NCBI GenBank assembly: GCA_949288785.1
Contig: CASELQ010000005.1
Span: 25,828-89,827 of the forward strand
Direction of reading: 5' to 3'
Length of the DNA stretch: 64,000 bases
Source of the DNA: an uncultured Eubacteriales bacterium
GTDB taxonomy: Bacteria > Bacillota > Clostridia > Christensenellales > Borkfalkiaceae
The notes below the pieces were generated by a model, which was not told the origin of the DNA, made no database searches, and was given only the letters and a program-made list of their open reading frames with translations. Positions 54,451-63,155 of this stretch are shown here, piece after piece. The translations under genes and the position numbers were made by a program. Within the stretch, counting starts at the first letter, position 1, and each line of letters starts with the position of its first letter.

Positions 54451-57264
54451 ATGGATCTGATTACAATTCTTAAAGGAGAACTTACGGAATATTCGAGCAT
54501 GCCGTTTTGGAGCTGGAACAACGAGCTGGAGATTCCCGAGCTTATCCGCCAGATAAACGAATTCAAAAAAGTAGGGATAGACAGTTTTATAATGCATGCC
54601 AGGACGGGGATTAAAACGGAATATTTGGGCGAAAAATGGTTTGACTGTATAGAGGCATGCCTTAAAGAGGTCAAAAGACTTGATATGCGCGCATGGGCAT
54701 ATGACGAAAACGGTTGGCCCAGCGGGTTTGCGGGCGGAATACTTTTAAAAGACGAGAAAAACCTTGTACGGCAGTTAAAATATAAGGTTCAAAAGGAGTT
54801 TGATCCTGCCGCTTTGGTATATATATTGAAAGACGGCAGAGCACAGCGTGTTTATGAGCCTCAATTGGAAGCGGAATATCACTGCGTTTATATAGAGCCG
54901 CATTGTAACTATGCCGATATTTTAAACCCCGCGGTTGCGGAAAAATTCATTGAGCTCACTCACGAACGGTACTATAGGCGGTTTTCGAAATATTTCGGTA
55001 AGGAACTCGCCGGTTTTTTTACCGATGAGCCGCAATATTTCAGACACGGTTTTCCTTACTCTGTTATCCTGCCCGAAGAATATAAAAAGGAATACGGAGA
55101 AGAACTTGCGGACAGCCTTATATACCTTTTTATTGACTGCAAGGAGAGCGGTGCCTTCCGATATAAATATTACTTTCTTCTCAACAAGTTATATACGCGG
55201 TTTTATAAACGCCTTTACGATTGGTGTAACGAGCACGGCTGTATGCTTACAGGACACACCGTGGAAGAACCTCTTTTATCCACGCAGCTATGGTGCTGTG
55301 CGGGTGCAATGCCTTCTTATCAGTATGAGCATATTCCTGCAATAGACTGGCTTGCGCGGCAGATAGGTAACGTACAGAGCCCAAAGCAGGTGGGAAGCGT
55401 TGCCCAGCAGTTCGGGAAAAAACGGGTACTTACCGAAACTTTCGGGTGCAGCGGGTGGGATACAACGCCCAGAGAACTCCGCCGTATAGCCGAATTTCAG
55501 TATGTACTTGGCGTGAACTCTATGTGCCAGCACCTGGTTTCATACAGCCTCAAAGGTCAGGCAAAAAGCGATTATCCGCCTTCTTTTTCCCGCCACAACG
55601 CCTGGATAGCGCACAGTAAAATTTTCAACGACTATTTTAAAAGACTTTCCTATATTCTTTCCAACACGCGCGAGTGCGCGGAGGTGCTTGTCATTCACCC
55701 CATGCACGACGCTTACCGCACTTATCGGCGCGATACCGATTATGAAAGCGTTAAAGATTTAGAGGAGAGTTTTCTTGCGCTTTCCATACTTCTTACGGAA
55801 AGGGGCGTTCAGTTCCATTACGGGGATGAGTGGATATTATCCCGTTCGGCTAGCGTTGATGGTAGTAGGATTAAGGTAGGGCTTAACGAATATACATATA
55901 TCGTCATCCCGCAAATAAAGAGCATAGATTCTTCTACCCTTAAACTGATAAAAGAATTTGAAAACAACGGCGGCAAAGTCTGCCTTGCGGGGGCATCTCC
56001 CGAACTTGCGGACGCATATATGCCCATTCCTCCTGTTTGCGGCAATTGCCGTATAGAGGATCTGCCCGCGGTCAGATTCGGCGCAAATGTGCCTTCCCGC
56101 TTGATATTCAGTCGCCGCAAAGGCGATATCGGCGAGTTTTTGTATATATACAACACCTCACCGGATACGGATGTTTCGGCAGAACTGTCCGGGGGATACA
56201 GGGTGCTTGACCTTGAAAAATGCGAGATAAAAGACGGCGTTTTCCCGCTTACGGTGCCGGCAATGGGGTCTGTCATGCTTATCATGGACGATAAAGCAAT
56301 GCCCGTACCTGCACAAAAGAAAGGGAGGGCGGAAGACATTACCGCACAATTCCGCTTTGAAAAGGCGACCGATAATTGCCTTGACCTGGACTTTGTATCT
56401 GTAAGTAAGGACGGGGTCAATTTTGATCCGCCCGAATACATTCACAGTGCCAACGAGCGGCTTATAAAGGAAGAGTACGGCGGAAAACTTTGGTTGAAAT
56501 ACACCTTTAACGTAAAGCAAAAGCCTAAAAATCTGAGACTTTTGGCAGAACAGCTCCTATATAACGAAGTAACGCTGAACGGAACAAAACTTGACCTTTA
56601 TCAGAGCGGATGGGATGTGTTTTTTTCGGAAGCAGATATATCTGCTTGCGTTAAAACGGGTGAAAACGTTCTTATTGCCTGCATAGATTATGTTATAGGC
56701 AGAGACGTACGGCATGTACTTTTTGACAAAGGGGTGATGGAATCTCTTAAAAACTGCCTTGTGATAGATACGGAGATCGAAACGGTGTATATCTTGGGGC
56801 AGTTTGAGGTAAATGAACAAAGGGAAGTGGTTACGGATACGCTTATTAAGAATATAAGTGGTATACAAAACCAGGGCTTTCCTCATTTTGCCGGGACAAT
56901 TACTTTTTCCGCCGAGACGTATGTTGAAAATACAAACAAAATACTTAAACTGTTCGGCAGGTTCATGACTGCTCGCATTTTGGTGAACGGGAGAGAAGCG
57001 GGAACGATGGTACTGTCCGATACTATGGATCTTTCGGAATATTTGCGGCCGGGGCACAACATCATTACGGTGTCTCTAGTTTCGAGTATGCGCAACATGA
57101 TAGGCCCGCTCCACTATGCACCGGAGATCGATCCGAAAGACGTGGGGCATTATCATTTTGATTTCCGCGGTACATGGCAGGGGTCTTCCGCCCCGGATTT
57201 CACACCTGTTTACCGCACGGTCAATTTCGGCATAGATAAAGCGGTGTTGGAAGATATTTTGTAA
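54451..57264 (+). CDS. GH106-type alpha-L-rhamnosidase
   Basis: 937 residues, no signal peptide. The N-terminal part carries the GH106 pattern: MPFWSWNNELEIPELIRQI, IDSFIMHARTGIKTEYL, AWAYDENGWPSGFAGG. Candidate catalytic glutamates are in GFFTDEPQYF and RVLTETFGCSGWD. A GATase-like fold follows near residues 400-530 and beta-sandwich domains make up the C-terminus, where LYQSGWDVFFSEADIS and ILVNGREAGTM suggest a jelly roll. The family removes alpha-L-rhamnose from pectic and plant glycans. AAAGGTG precedes the ATG. It lies at the end of the locus and points to rhamnose-containing substrates. Confidence 0.82.
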   Translation: MDLITILKGELTEYSSMPFWSWNNELEIPELIRQINEFKKVGIDSFIMHARTGIKTEYLGEKWFDCIEACLKEVKRLDMRAWAYDENGWPSGFAGGILLKDEKNLVRQLKYKVQKEFDPAALVYILKDGRAQRVYEPQLEAEYHCVYIEPHCNYADILNPAVAEKFIELTHERYYRRFSKYFGKELAGFFTDEPQYFRHGFPYSVILPEEYKKEYGEELADSLIYLFIDCKESGAFRYKYYFLLNKLYTRFYKRLYDWCNEHGCMLTGHTVEEPLLSTQLWCCAGAMPSYQYEHIPAIDWLARQIGNVQSPKQVGSVAQQFGKKRVLTETFGCSGWDTTPRELRRIAEFQYVLGVNSMCQHLVSYSLKGQAKSDYPPSFSRHNAWIAHSKIFNDYFKRLSYILSNTRECAEVLVIHPMHDAYRTYRRDTDYESVKDLEESFLALSILLTERGVQFHYGDEWILSRSASVDGSRIKVGLNEYTYIVIPQIKSIDSSTLKLIKEFENNGGKVCLAGASPELADAYMPIPPVCGNCRIEDLPAVRFGANVPSRLIFSRRKGDIGEFLYIYNTSPDTDVSAELSGGYRVLDLEKCEIKDGVFPLTVPAMGSVMLIMDDKAMPVPAQKKGRAEDITAQFRFEKATDNCLDLDFVSVSKDGVNFDPPEYIHSANERLIKEEYGGKLWLKYTFNVKQKPKNLRLLAEQLLYNEVTLNGTKLDLYQSGWDVFFSEADISACVKTGENVLIACIDYVIGRDVRHVLFDKGVMESLKNCLVIDTEIETVYILGQFEVNEQREVVTDTLIKNISGIQNQGFPHFAGTITFSAETYVENTNKILKLFGRFMTARILVNGREAGTMVLSDTMDLSEYLRPGHNIITVSLVSSMRNMIGPLHYAPEIDPKDVGHYHFDFRGTWQGSSAPDFTPVYRTVNFGIDKAVLEDIL

Positions 57265-57395
57265 AAACCTTAGGGATAAAGCGAAAAATTAACGTTTTTT
57301 TAAATGGGTTGGTTTTTTTGTATTATCCTTGCTGAGGTTGCGGCGATGAATTTTAACTTTTTGCCCTTAAATTTTTGTCCGAATGCGGGAAAAGC

Positions 57396-57424
57396 TTGAA
57401 ATAACGGGTAAAGTATGTTACAAT
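57396..57424 (+). promoter_or_regulatory. promoter of the tRNA-Val gene
   Basis: TTGAAA (57396-57401), a 17-bp spacer and TACAAT (57419-57424), 18 bp before the tRNA. Confidence 0.7.
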
Positions 57425-57442
57425 GTAAAACGCCGAACAAAA

Positions 57443-57519
57443 GGGGACGTAGCTCAGTTGGTTAGAGCGCCACGTTGACATCGTGGAGGTCATAAGTTCG
57501 AGCCTTACCGCCCCCACCA
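57443..57519 (+). tRNA. tRNA-Val (anticodon GAC)
   Basis: 77 nt with an encoded CCA. The D stem GCTC/GAGC, anticodon stem CCACG/CGTGG and loop TTGACAT (anticodon GAC), and the TTCGAGC T loop are clear. Two A-C mismatches are present: position 5 with 68 in the acceptor stem and 49 with 65 at the base of the T stem. All other pairs hold. It has its own promoter and terminator, so it looks expressed, yet the mismatches hint at weakened function or sequence error. Confidence 0.9.
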
Positions 57520-57522
57520 CGT

Positions 57523-57554
57523 TTTACGGCCGCCGTAATGACGGCGGCCGTAAA
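57523..57554 (+). terminator. intrinsic terminator of the tRNA gene
   Basis: A perfect 14-bp stem, TTTACGGCCGCCGT / ACGGCGGCCGTAAA, with the loop AATG and a T-rich stretch after it, three bases past the tRNA CCA end. Confidence 0.85.
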
Positions 57555-57688
57555 GATTTAATTTTTGCGGGAAATTTTTTAAAAACCTTTCTTTTACAAT
57601 AATTACTCGTCAAACAAAACGCTTTATGTACAGTATTTCGGTTTTAAAAAATTTTTCGGAGATTACTAACTAACGGTTATCAATCGGG

Positions 57689-57715
57689 AATAATATAACT
57701 CTCGGTTATATTATT
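57689..57715. repeat. AT-rich 11-bp inverted repeat
   Basis: AATAATATAAC, five bases, GTTATATTATT. It lies between the tRNA terminator and the broken HTH gene. It may be the operator or promoter remnant of that gene. Confidence 0.5.
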
Positions 57716-57750
57716 TAAACATGGGAATTCTTTTATAAAACAAAGACTAT

Positions 57751-57935
57751 ATGAGAAGTTAAAAAATTGCGGGGCTTACCACCGCGGCGCTTGCTAAAAG
57801 GGCAGGGGTTACCCCCCTCCGGAGATGATCACGCAATATCGTACCACCGAAAAGTTGCCGCGCTTTGATACTTTTGAAAAGCTGTGCATAGGGGCCTACC
57901 TTGACGCGGTTTATATTCTCGGTTTGACAAAGTAG
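57751..57935 (+). pseudogene. remnant of an XRE-type HTH regulator
   Basis: One frame (from about 57766) encodes KIAGLTTAALAKRAGVTP, the helix-turn-helix of a Cro/CI-type repressor, just after an in-frame stop. A second frame, ending at the TAG at 57933-57935, encodes KLPRFDTFEKLCIGAYLDAVYILGLTK, the typical C-terminal part of such small regulators. The two pieces are in order but in different frames, and no intact start exists, so the gene is broken. The identification rests on short motifs. Confidence 0.5.
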
Positions 57936-58016
57936 TTAAATTTGCCGCTAATATGTTCGCTTTTCGGCTTTGCTGTTTTTGACGGTCGGAGTCGATTTAA
58001 CTGAGGAGGAAAAAGA

Positions 58017-59557
58017 ATGAGATACGCAAAAGAGGAAAGATGCCAAAAATCCGGCGGTACGGGTGTGAAAACGGCGGGCTTTTTGGTAATGGTTATGTAT
58101 ATAATTGCGGTAACGGGTGTTGCTGTGTGCGCGCTGAGTTTCGCAAGAGGTGCATGGGCGGCGGAGAATGAAGTTATAGAGATAGCCGGTATAAAAGAAG
58201 AGGAGAACAGTCCGCTTACCAATCTGCTCGGAAAAACCGAATGCGGGAATATGGGCGAAAGCACGTATGAAGATAAACAAAAGATAGATAAGGCTGAACT
58301 TATTACGCCGCAGAGCACGGAAAAAGGGTATAAATTCTTAATTGATACGAACGGATATACGGTTTTTAAGGCGATAGAGTTTGAAAACGAGTTAAATGCC
58401 GGCGAAATAAGCGGGATAGAGATAGAGGTAAAGGCGGAGTACGGCGAATATACAATTTACGGCAGCGAAGACGAACCGATAAAATACAGCACAGTAGGCA
58501 TAGTCGCGTTGGGCGTTGAAGGCGACGGGAGCAGCGGCGCGGTGCTCGACCCCTATATTAAAAACGGGGAGTGGACGGTCTGGAATATAGAAGGAAAAGA
58601 AAAGGATAAATTAGCGGGGAATGACGGAAAAATAAAGGGGATAAGGATAGCCGCGGGGATAGATACGTTACGTTGGGATGAAGAGGAGACCATAAGTCTT
58701 GAAATACGCAAAATAAGCGTAATTAAAGCGAGCGGCTACAAAATAACTTATATAAGCGACCTCGGGACGAGAGAGATAGTAACGGAGGGCGCGGCAGTTC
58801 TTCCCGACATAACGGATATTTGGAGCGGCGGGACGGAAGAAGTTTTCGTCGGCTGGACTACCGATAAAGAAGGGGTAAGCGATTTGTACGTTGCGGGCGA
58901 ACAGACGGAGATAACGGAAGAAAAGACCTTTTACGCCGTTACGGCAGATTTCAGCATGACGGAAGGCGGGTATATCCGCAGGATGAACGAGCCGGAAGAA
59001 AACGGGCTCCGATTCGAGGCGGTTATATCAAAAGAAGATTATTTGAAAATTGAAAAGTATGTGGTGAGCAAGGGCATAATAATATCGCCTGCCGAATATT
59101 GGGAAGAGGAAGATTTTACGCTTGAAAACGCAAGCGAAGAAAAGCCGGTGCTTTCAGCCGCGGTAGCAAAAGAAGAGTGGAAGGAAGAGGGGAACGAGTT
59201 AAAATACAGCGGCACGACAAGGAAAAGAACGCGCGTTCTATGTACGGTATCGCGTTAAAGCACGGGAACGAAGAGGAGGTGAAAGCCTATCTTGACGGAG
59301 TTGCGGACGCGGAGATAAACAGTATAGGCTATTACGTGTTGCGAGACGGGCGTTCGTGGTATTTGCGTATGGACGGGAAGCCGGAAACAATAGAAACGGC
59401 AACCAAAGTATATTCGCTTATCGTGAACGGCAGAAGAATATCGATGAGCACGGAAACGCAGGTGGATATAGAAGGCGCGGCTTACTATATCGCCGTAAAG
59501 GGGATAGAGCGTACGACGGCGGGCAGCAGGATAACTATAAGTATGTCGCCCGCATAA
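58017..59557 (+). pseudogene. secreted InlB-repeat/unknown-domain protein split by a frameshift
   Basis: The first frame (58017-59258, 413 codons) has a signal peptide (TGVAVCALSFARGAWAAEN), a beta-rich region, a Listeria-Bacteroides (InlB B-type) repeat with EVFVGWTTDKEGVSDLYVAG, and the start of the unknown domain also present at 49.4 kb (GGYIRRMNEPEENGLRFEAV). It then runs out of homology. The -1 frame continues the domain (MYGIALKHGNEEE, NSIGYYVLRDG) to a stop at 59557. Joining them at about 59216 gives ...YSGTDKEKNARS..., as if one G had been lost from ACGGAC. No classical slippery heptamer is present. The restored product would be about 514 residues. GGAGG lies before the ATG. A sequencing error is possible. 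Confidence 0.7.
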
Positions 59558-59570
59558 AGGAGAAAGCAAT

Positions 59571-59687
59571 ATGAAAAAATACGTTAGGCCCGAGATGATA
59601 GCAATAATACGGCATGCAGAAATGCTTGAAGATTCCGCCCCCGCGGAAGGCTTTGCGGCGGATCTCGATTTTTGGCCGGGGTTGTAA
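59571..59687 (+). CDS. 38-residue acidic peptide, unrecognised, after surface protein gene
   Basis: AAAGGAG lies eight bases before the ATG and 14 bp separate it from the preceding stop codon, so it belongs to the same transcript. The peptide starts MKKYVRPEMIAIIRHAEML, continues with EDSAPAEGFAADLD and ends FWPGL. It shares its layout with the peptide at 49292-49426: basic head, Tyr-x-x-Pro, a hydrophobic core, then a Ser-containing acidic tail. Both genes neighbour proteins that carry the same unknown secreted domain. The function is unknown. Confidence 0.6.
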   Translation: MKKYVRPEMIAIIRHAEMLEDSAPAEGFAADLDFWPGL

Positions 59688-59813
59688 TGCGGTTTAATTG
59701 ACGTTATAACGGCAGGTGTTGTATAACTAACGGTATGCGTATGCTGTTTAAAATATTAAATAATAAGTCCGCGTGAGTTTGTATTGCACGCAGACTTATA
59801 GGTTTATTAAAAA

Positions 59814-59845
59814 TTTTGCCCGGCGAAGTATTTCGCCGGGCAAAA
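59814..59845 (-). terminator. intrinsic terminator of the minus-strand MFS operon
   Basis: A perfect 14-bp stem, TTTTGCCCGGCGAA / TTCGCCGGGCAAAA, with a 4-nt loop. On the minus strand it is followed by a T run, ten bases beyond the stop codon at 59855. A second weaker hairpin at 59765-59797 lies beyond it. Confidence 0.85.
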
Positions 59846-59854
59846 CATTACAAA

Positions 59855-61240
59855 TTAAATTTTCGGGTCGGACAGGTCGTTTTCGTCATTCGTTGCGGCG
59901 GCGCCGTTTTGAGAAAAGACCTCTGTTTCCGTTGCGGAATTTTCCGCAGTATTTTCTGCGGGCGTTTCGGCGGGCGCGTCGGCGGGCTCAGCAAGGAGTG
60001 CGGCGTTTTCTTTTCTTATGGTTTTAGAGGCGAATATAAACACTATAAGCCCCGCAATAAACAAGCAGGCTATCGGGATAACGCCCATATTTACGCTGTC
60101 TGTTAACTGAGTTACCACGCTTACGAGCATTGTGCCCACAAACGCGGCGCCTTTGCCGAAAATATCCATTATGCCGAAATATTCCCCGGATTTATCCGCC
60201 GGTACGATTTTGGCAAAATAGGAGCGGGAAAGTGCCTGTATTCCGCCCTGGAACAGACCCACGCACACGGCGAGGAACCAGAACTCCCACACCTTATCCA
60301 TCTGAACGGCAAAGAGCGCCACCGCCGCGTATGCGCATATGCACACCAAAATGAGCCTGTCGTTTGAAACGCGGGGCGCAAGGTAACCGAAAAGTATGGC
60401 GGAAGGGAAGGCTATGATCTGCGTTAGCAGCAGCGCTAAAAGAAGCTGCTCGGTTTCAAAGCCCAGCGCCGTGCCGAAAGTGGTGGCCATGTCTATTATG
60501 GTATACACGCCGTCTATGTACAAAAAGAAGGCGATAAGAAAGAGGATAATGCCTTTTTTGTGCTTTTTCTCGGTCTTAAACACCGAAAACAGCCTTTTAA
60601 AAGCCGCTTTTACGGCATGCGGCTGCCTTGCCACAAAGTGCTTTTGTTTGTAACCGGAAAACAGCGGCAGGGTCATGGCGAGCCACCACACGGCGTTTAA
60701 GGCAAAGGCAATGGGCATGGATACGGATATCGAGAGGGGCGAAAAGTTGATGAGCACTATGCTTATTATAAAAGGAATACAGCTCCCTATGTAGCCCCAG
60801 GCGTATCCGTGGGAAGATACGTTGTCCATTCTCGTGCGGTCGGTAATGTCCGTCAGCATGGAATCGTAAAACACAAGGCTTGTGGAGTATGCGATTTTCA
60901 CCACCACGTACAGCGCCAAAAACAACGTCCATTGCAAAGGAATCGCAAGGGCGGCGCAGCCCAACACTCCCAGCATTGCCGCGCCGAAAAACATGGGGCG
61001 CTTCCACCCGCCGTAATCGGCAAAGGTCCCGAGAACCGGGCCTAATACGGCGACTATAAGCGTAACTAACGAAGCCGCGTATCCCCAGTAGGCAACGGCG
61101 TCCGTTTCGCTTATGCCGCCTGTGCCCGCTATTCCGTTGAAATAGATGGGTATAACGGTAGAGGCAAGCAGGGTGAACGCGGAGTTACCCACGTCGTAAA
61201 GTATCCATTTTTTCTCGAGCGGTGTAAATTTCTTTTTCAT
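59855..61240 (-). CDS. UMF1/Atg22-like MFS transporter
   Basis: 461 residues with about twelve membrane helices. The start MKKKFTPLEKKWILYDVGNSAFTLL, then TVIPIYFNGIA and VLGPVLGTFADYGGWKRPMF, is diagnostic for the UMF1 family (vacuole effluxer Atg22-like). The last ~45 residues are a Glu/Ala/Thr-rich hydrophilic tail. The start at 61240 is chosen from family alignment; the open frame extends to 61321 into the upstream gene. The upstream phospholipase-like gene ends 19 bp before, so the two form an operon. Members are suspected amino acid or peptide exporters; the substrate is unknown. Confidence 0.85.
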   Translation of the reverse strand: MKKKFTPLEKKWILYDVGNSAFTLLASTVIPIYFNGIAGTGGISETDAVAYWGYAASLVTLIVAVLGPVLGTFADYGGWKRPMFFGAAMLGVLGCAALAIPLQWTLFLALYVVVKIAYSTSLVFYDSMLTDITDRTRMDNVSSHGYAWGYIGSCIPFIISIVLINFSPLSISVSMPIAFALNAVWWLAMTLPLFSGYKQKHFVARQPHAVKAAFKRLFSVFKTEKKHKKGIILFLIAFFLYIDGVYTIIDMATTFGTALGFETEQLLLALLLTQIIAFPSAILFGYLAPRVSNDRLILVCICAYAAVALFAVQMDKVWEFWFLAVCVGLFQGGIQALSRSYFAKIVPADKSGEYFGIMDIFGKGAAFVGTMLVSVVTQLTDSVNMGVIPIACLFIAGLIVFIFASKTIRKENAALLAEPADAPAETPAENTAENSATETEVFSQNGAAATNDENDLSDPKI

Positions 61241-61259
61241 GGTTATTCCGAAAATATTT

Positions 61260-62048
61260 TTATTCGTAGGTTTTTTTGTAAACGGGATCCAGCGGCACGT
61301 CCTTATCGAACTCGGCCGCATATTCGGTTATGAGCCGCGCGGCAAGCGGAATGCTTTGGTTAAACAGGCGCATAAGCTCGTCGTTGCTTTCGCGGCAGCG
61401 TGGGTTGGGTTTATAATTGACCATAAGCCCGCGGTAGTCTTTGTAATTACCCGAAATTTTGAGTATTAAACAGATTCCCGCGCGCTTTAAAAAGCACGGG
61501 GCAACGAGCAGGCGGTTATATTTTTTCATGTAGCGGAGCGATTTTTCTACCGTTTCCGGAGAAAGCGAAAAGAAAGGCGCAATCACTTCCGCCAACGCCG
61601 GGTTTGGCTTTATGTGCGAAGTGGGGTCGTATCTTACGGGATCGAGCCCCTGCTTTTCCATGAGCTCCCGGTCAAACTCCACCTCTATTTCGCTGTGCGA
61701 AATGCCGCTTTCCTCAATGCGCCCGTATACGTATGGGTGGCAGCTGCTGTCTAAGGCGAAGTGGGTGATAAAGCCCAGGATATATGCAAGCGCCGCCTCC
61801 GGCCGGCGGCTTTCGGATATTGTCTTTTTTGCCGAAAGAAAAAAAGGTTCCGCGGGGGAATTATGCATATCGAGGCCCTGTGTGTTTACGGGATTTCTTT
61901 TAAGCCCCTTGTAATAAAACAGTATGTCCGGCCCGTGCGCGCCCGTATAATAGAGTTCGGGCGCGGCGTTTATGATGTCCGCCGCCGAGTTAGGCAGGAT
62001 TTTAAGCACTTCCTGGGCAAATCTGTAATGTGTGAACGTTGAAGGCAT
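61260..62048 (-). CDS. zinc-dependent phospholipase C-like protein
   Basis: 262 residues. The N-terminus MPSTFTHYRFAQEVL and then TGAHGPDILFYY, LGFITHFALDSSCHPYVYGR and HSEIEVEFDRELM show the spaced His/Asp/Glu residues of the zinc-dependent phospholipase C/S1-P1 nuclease fold (trinuclear zinc). No signal peptide is seen, so it may be cytoplasmic, which is common for this bacterial subfamily of unknown substrate. The start at 62048 is chosen because AAAGGAG lies five bases upstream; an ATG at 62078 has none. Confidence 0.82.
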   Translation of the reverse strand: MPSTFTHYRFAQEVLKILPNSAADIINAAPELYYTGAHGPDILFYYKGLKRNPVNTQGLDMHNSPAEPFFLSAKKTISESRRPEAALAYILGFITHFALDSSCHPYVYGRIEESGISHSEIEVEFDRELMEKQGLDPVRYDPTSHIKPNPALAEVIAPFFSLSPETVEKSLRYMKKYNRLLVAPCFLKRAGICLILKISGNYKDYRGLMVNYKPNPRCRESNDELMRLFNQSIPLAARLITEYAAEFDKDVPLDPVYKKTYE

Positions 62049-62313
62049 TTTTTCTCCTTTTTTAAAATTATAGCACATTGCGGTTTATTTTCAGTAAACG
62101 GAAGGTAAAATAAGAGTAAAAATTTTATAAAGTTTTCCTTTTTTCGCTTGAAAGAGACGTTCGGAGCCGCTCCGCCGTTAACGGCTAAGGCTCCGTTTGC
62201 CTTTTTAAAATCAACAACCGGCGCAAAATTATAAAAAGTAAAACGGAAAAAACGGCGGCATAATCGGCGGTAAAAAATAAATCCCTGAAATTTAAATTTT
62301 TGCGTAAATTTAA
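62049..62313. other. divergent intergenic region
   Basis: AT-rich. It contains a CGGAGCC/GGCTCCG inverted repeat around the palindrome GCCGTTAACGGC (about 62160-62194), possibly a terminator or operator. No gene was recognised. Confidence 0.5.
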
Positions 62314-62343
62314 TTGACTTTAAGTCATTGACTGATATATAAT
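62314..62343 (+). promoter_or_regulatory. promoter of the TetR gene with probable self-operator
   Basis: TTGACT (62314-62319), an 18-bp spacer and TATAAT (62338-62343). The palindrome TGACTT-T-AAGTCA overlaps the -35 element and a second TGACT follows within the spacer. This is where a TetR-family repressor would bind to control its own gene. Confidence 0.62.
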
Positions 62344-62505
62344 GAATTTGCAAAAGGAAGGTAATCGGCGTAAAAGCGGGGTAACAGATAAATTTCAGGG
62401 CATATAGCAAAATATTATCTTGCAGTGTAAAAAATTTTTATTGTATTTAAAAGACAGAGTTAAACGGAGGTCGTTCCCAAAGTAAAAGCGCGGGGAAGAG
62501 AAGAT

Positions 62506-63126
62506 ATGAAAGAGAGAAAATATTGTATGACGAACAGGCAGATTGCGGCGATAAAGACGAGAGAAAAACTGCTTGCCGCCGCAAAGGAGATAATCTGTAC
62601 GAGGGGGCTTACGAGCACTTCGGTAGACGAGATAACCGAAAGATGCGGGGTATCCAAGGGCACGTTTTACACCTATTTCAAGCATAAAGAAGACATAGTG
62701 TTTGCGCTCAGCCGCGGGGTATTTCAAGAGATTTTGGAAGAGGCTAAAAATTACGGCGGAACTTTTCTGTCCAAACTGAAAAAATATATGACCGAATTTT
62801 CGGGGTATATAGAAAAGAGCAGCTTAAAACTCTGCCAGGAATGGATAAAGAACGTTACCGTGCCTGAACTTGTAAAGGACGAGAGGGATAAGGAAAAGCT
62901 TTTCTGCGATATAGCCGCAATGGCGGAACTGTTAAAAGACGGCAAGGCGTGCGGCGCACTCAAACCCGAAACGCCCGAAGAGGAGCTGGCGCGTATGCTT
63001 ACGGATATTCTGTACGGGCAGATGCTGTGCTGGTGTATGAGCGGCGGCGCCTACGGGTTTAAGGACAGGACGGAAAGGTTCTGCGAACTTTTTTTGGAAA
63101 GTATGTTAAGTAAATATTTGGCTTAA
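62506..63126 (+). CDS. TetR/AcrR family regulator
   Basis: 206 residues. The N-terminal HTH is typical (KTREKLLAAAKEIICTRGLTSTSVDEITERCGVSKGTFYTYFKHKEDIV in parts; key YTYFKHKE). The ligand-binding domain is poorly conserved, as usual. The first ATG is preceded by a GGGAAGAGAAG stretch; a second in-frame ATG at 62527 is possible. A long leader (~150 nt) separates it from its promoter. The aldo/keto reductase gene starts 29 bp downstream and is probably co-transcribed and co-regulated, a common pairing for detoxification of aldehydes. Confidence 0.88.
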   Translation: MKERKYCMTNRQIAAIKTREKLLAAAKEIICTRGLTSTSVDEITERCGVSKGTFYTYFKHKEDIVFALSRGVFQEILEEAKNYGGTFLSKLKKYMTEFSGYIEKSSLKLCQEWIKNVTVPELVKDERDKEKLFCDIAAMAELLKDGKACGALKPETPEEELARMLTDILYGQMLCWCMSGGAYGFKDRTERFCELFLESMLSKYLA

Positions 63127-63155
63127 AATTATTTCAAAAAAAGGAGATAAATGAC

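Noticed and set aside
57443..57519. Attachment site of an integrated element
   Set aside because: I found no second copy of the tRNA 3' end in the window and no integrase gene.
59177..59258. Programmed -1 frameshift
   Set aside because: No X-XXY-YYZ slippery heptamer in the zero frame and no clear downstream stem; a lost base is simpler.
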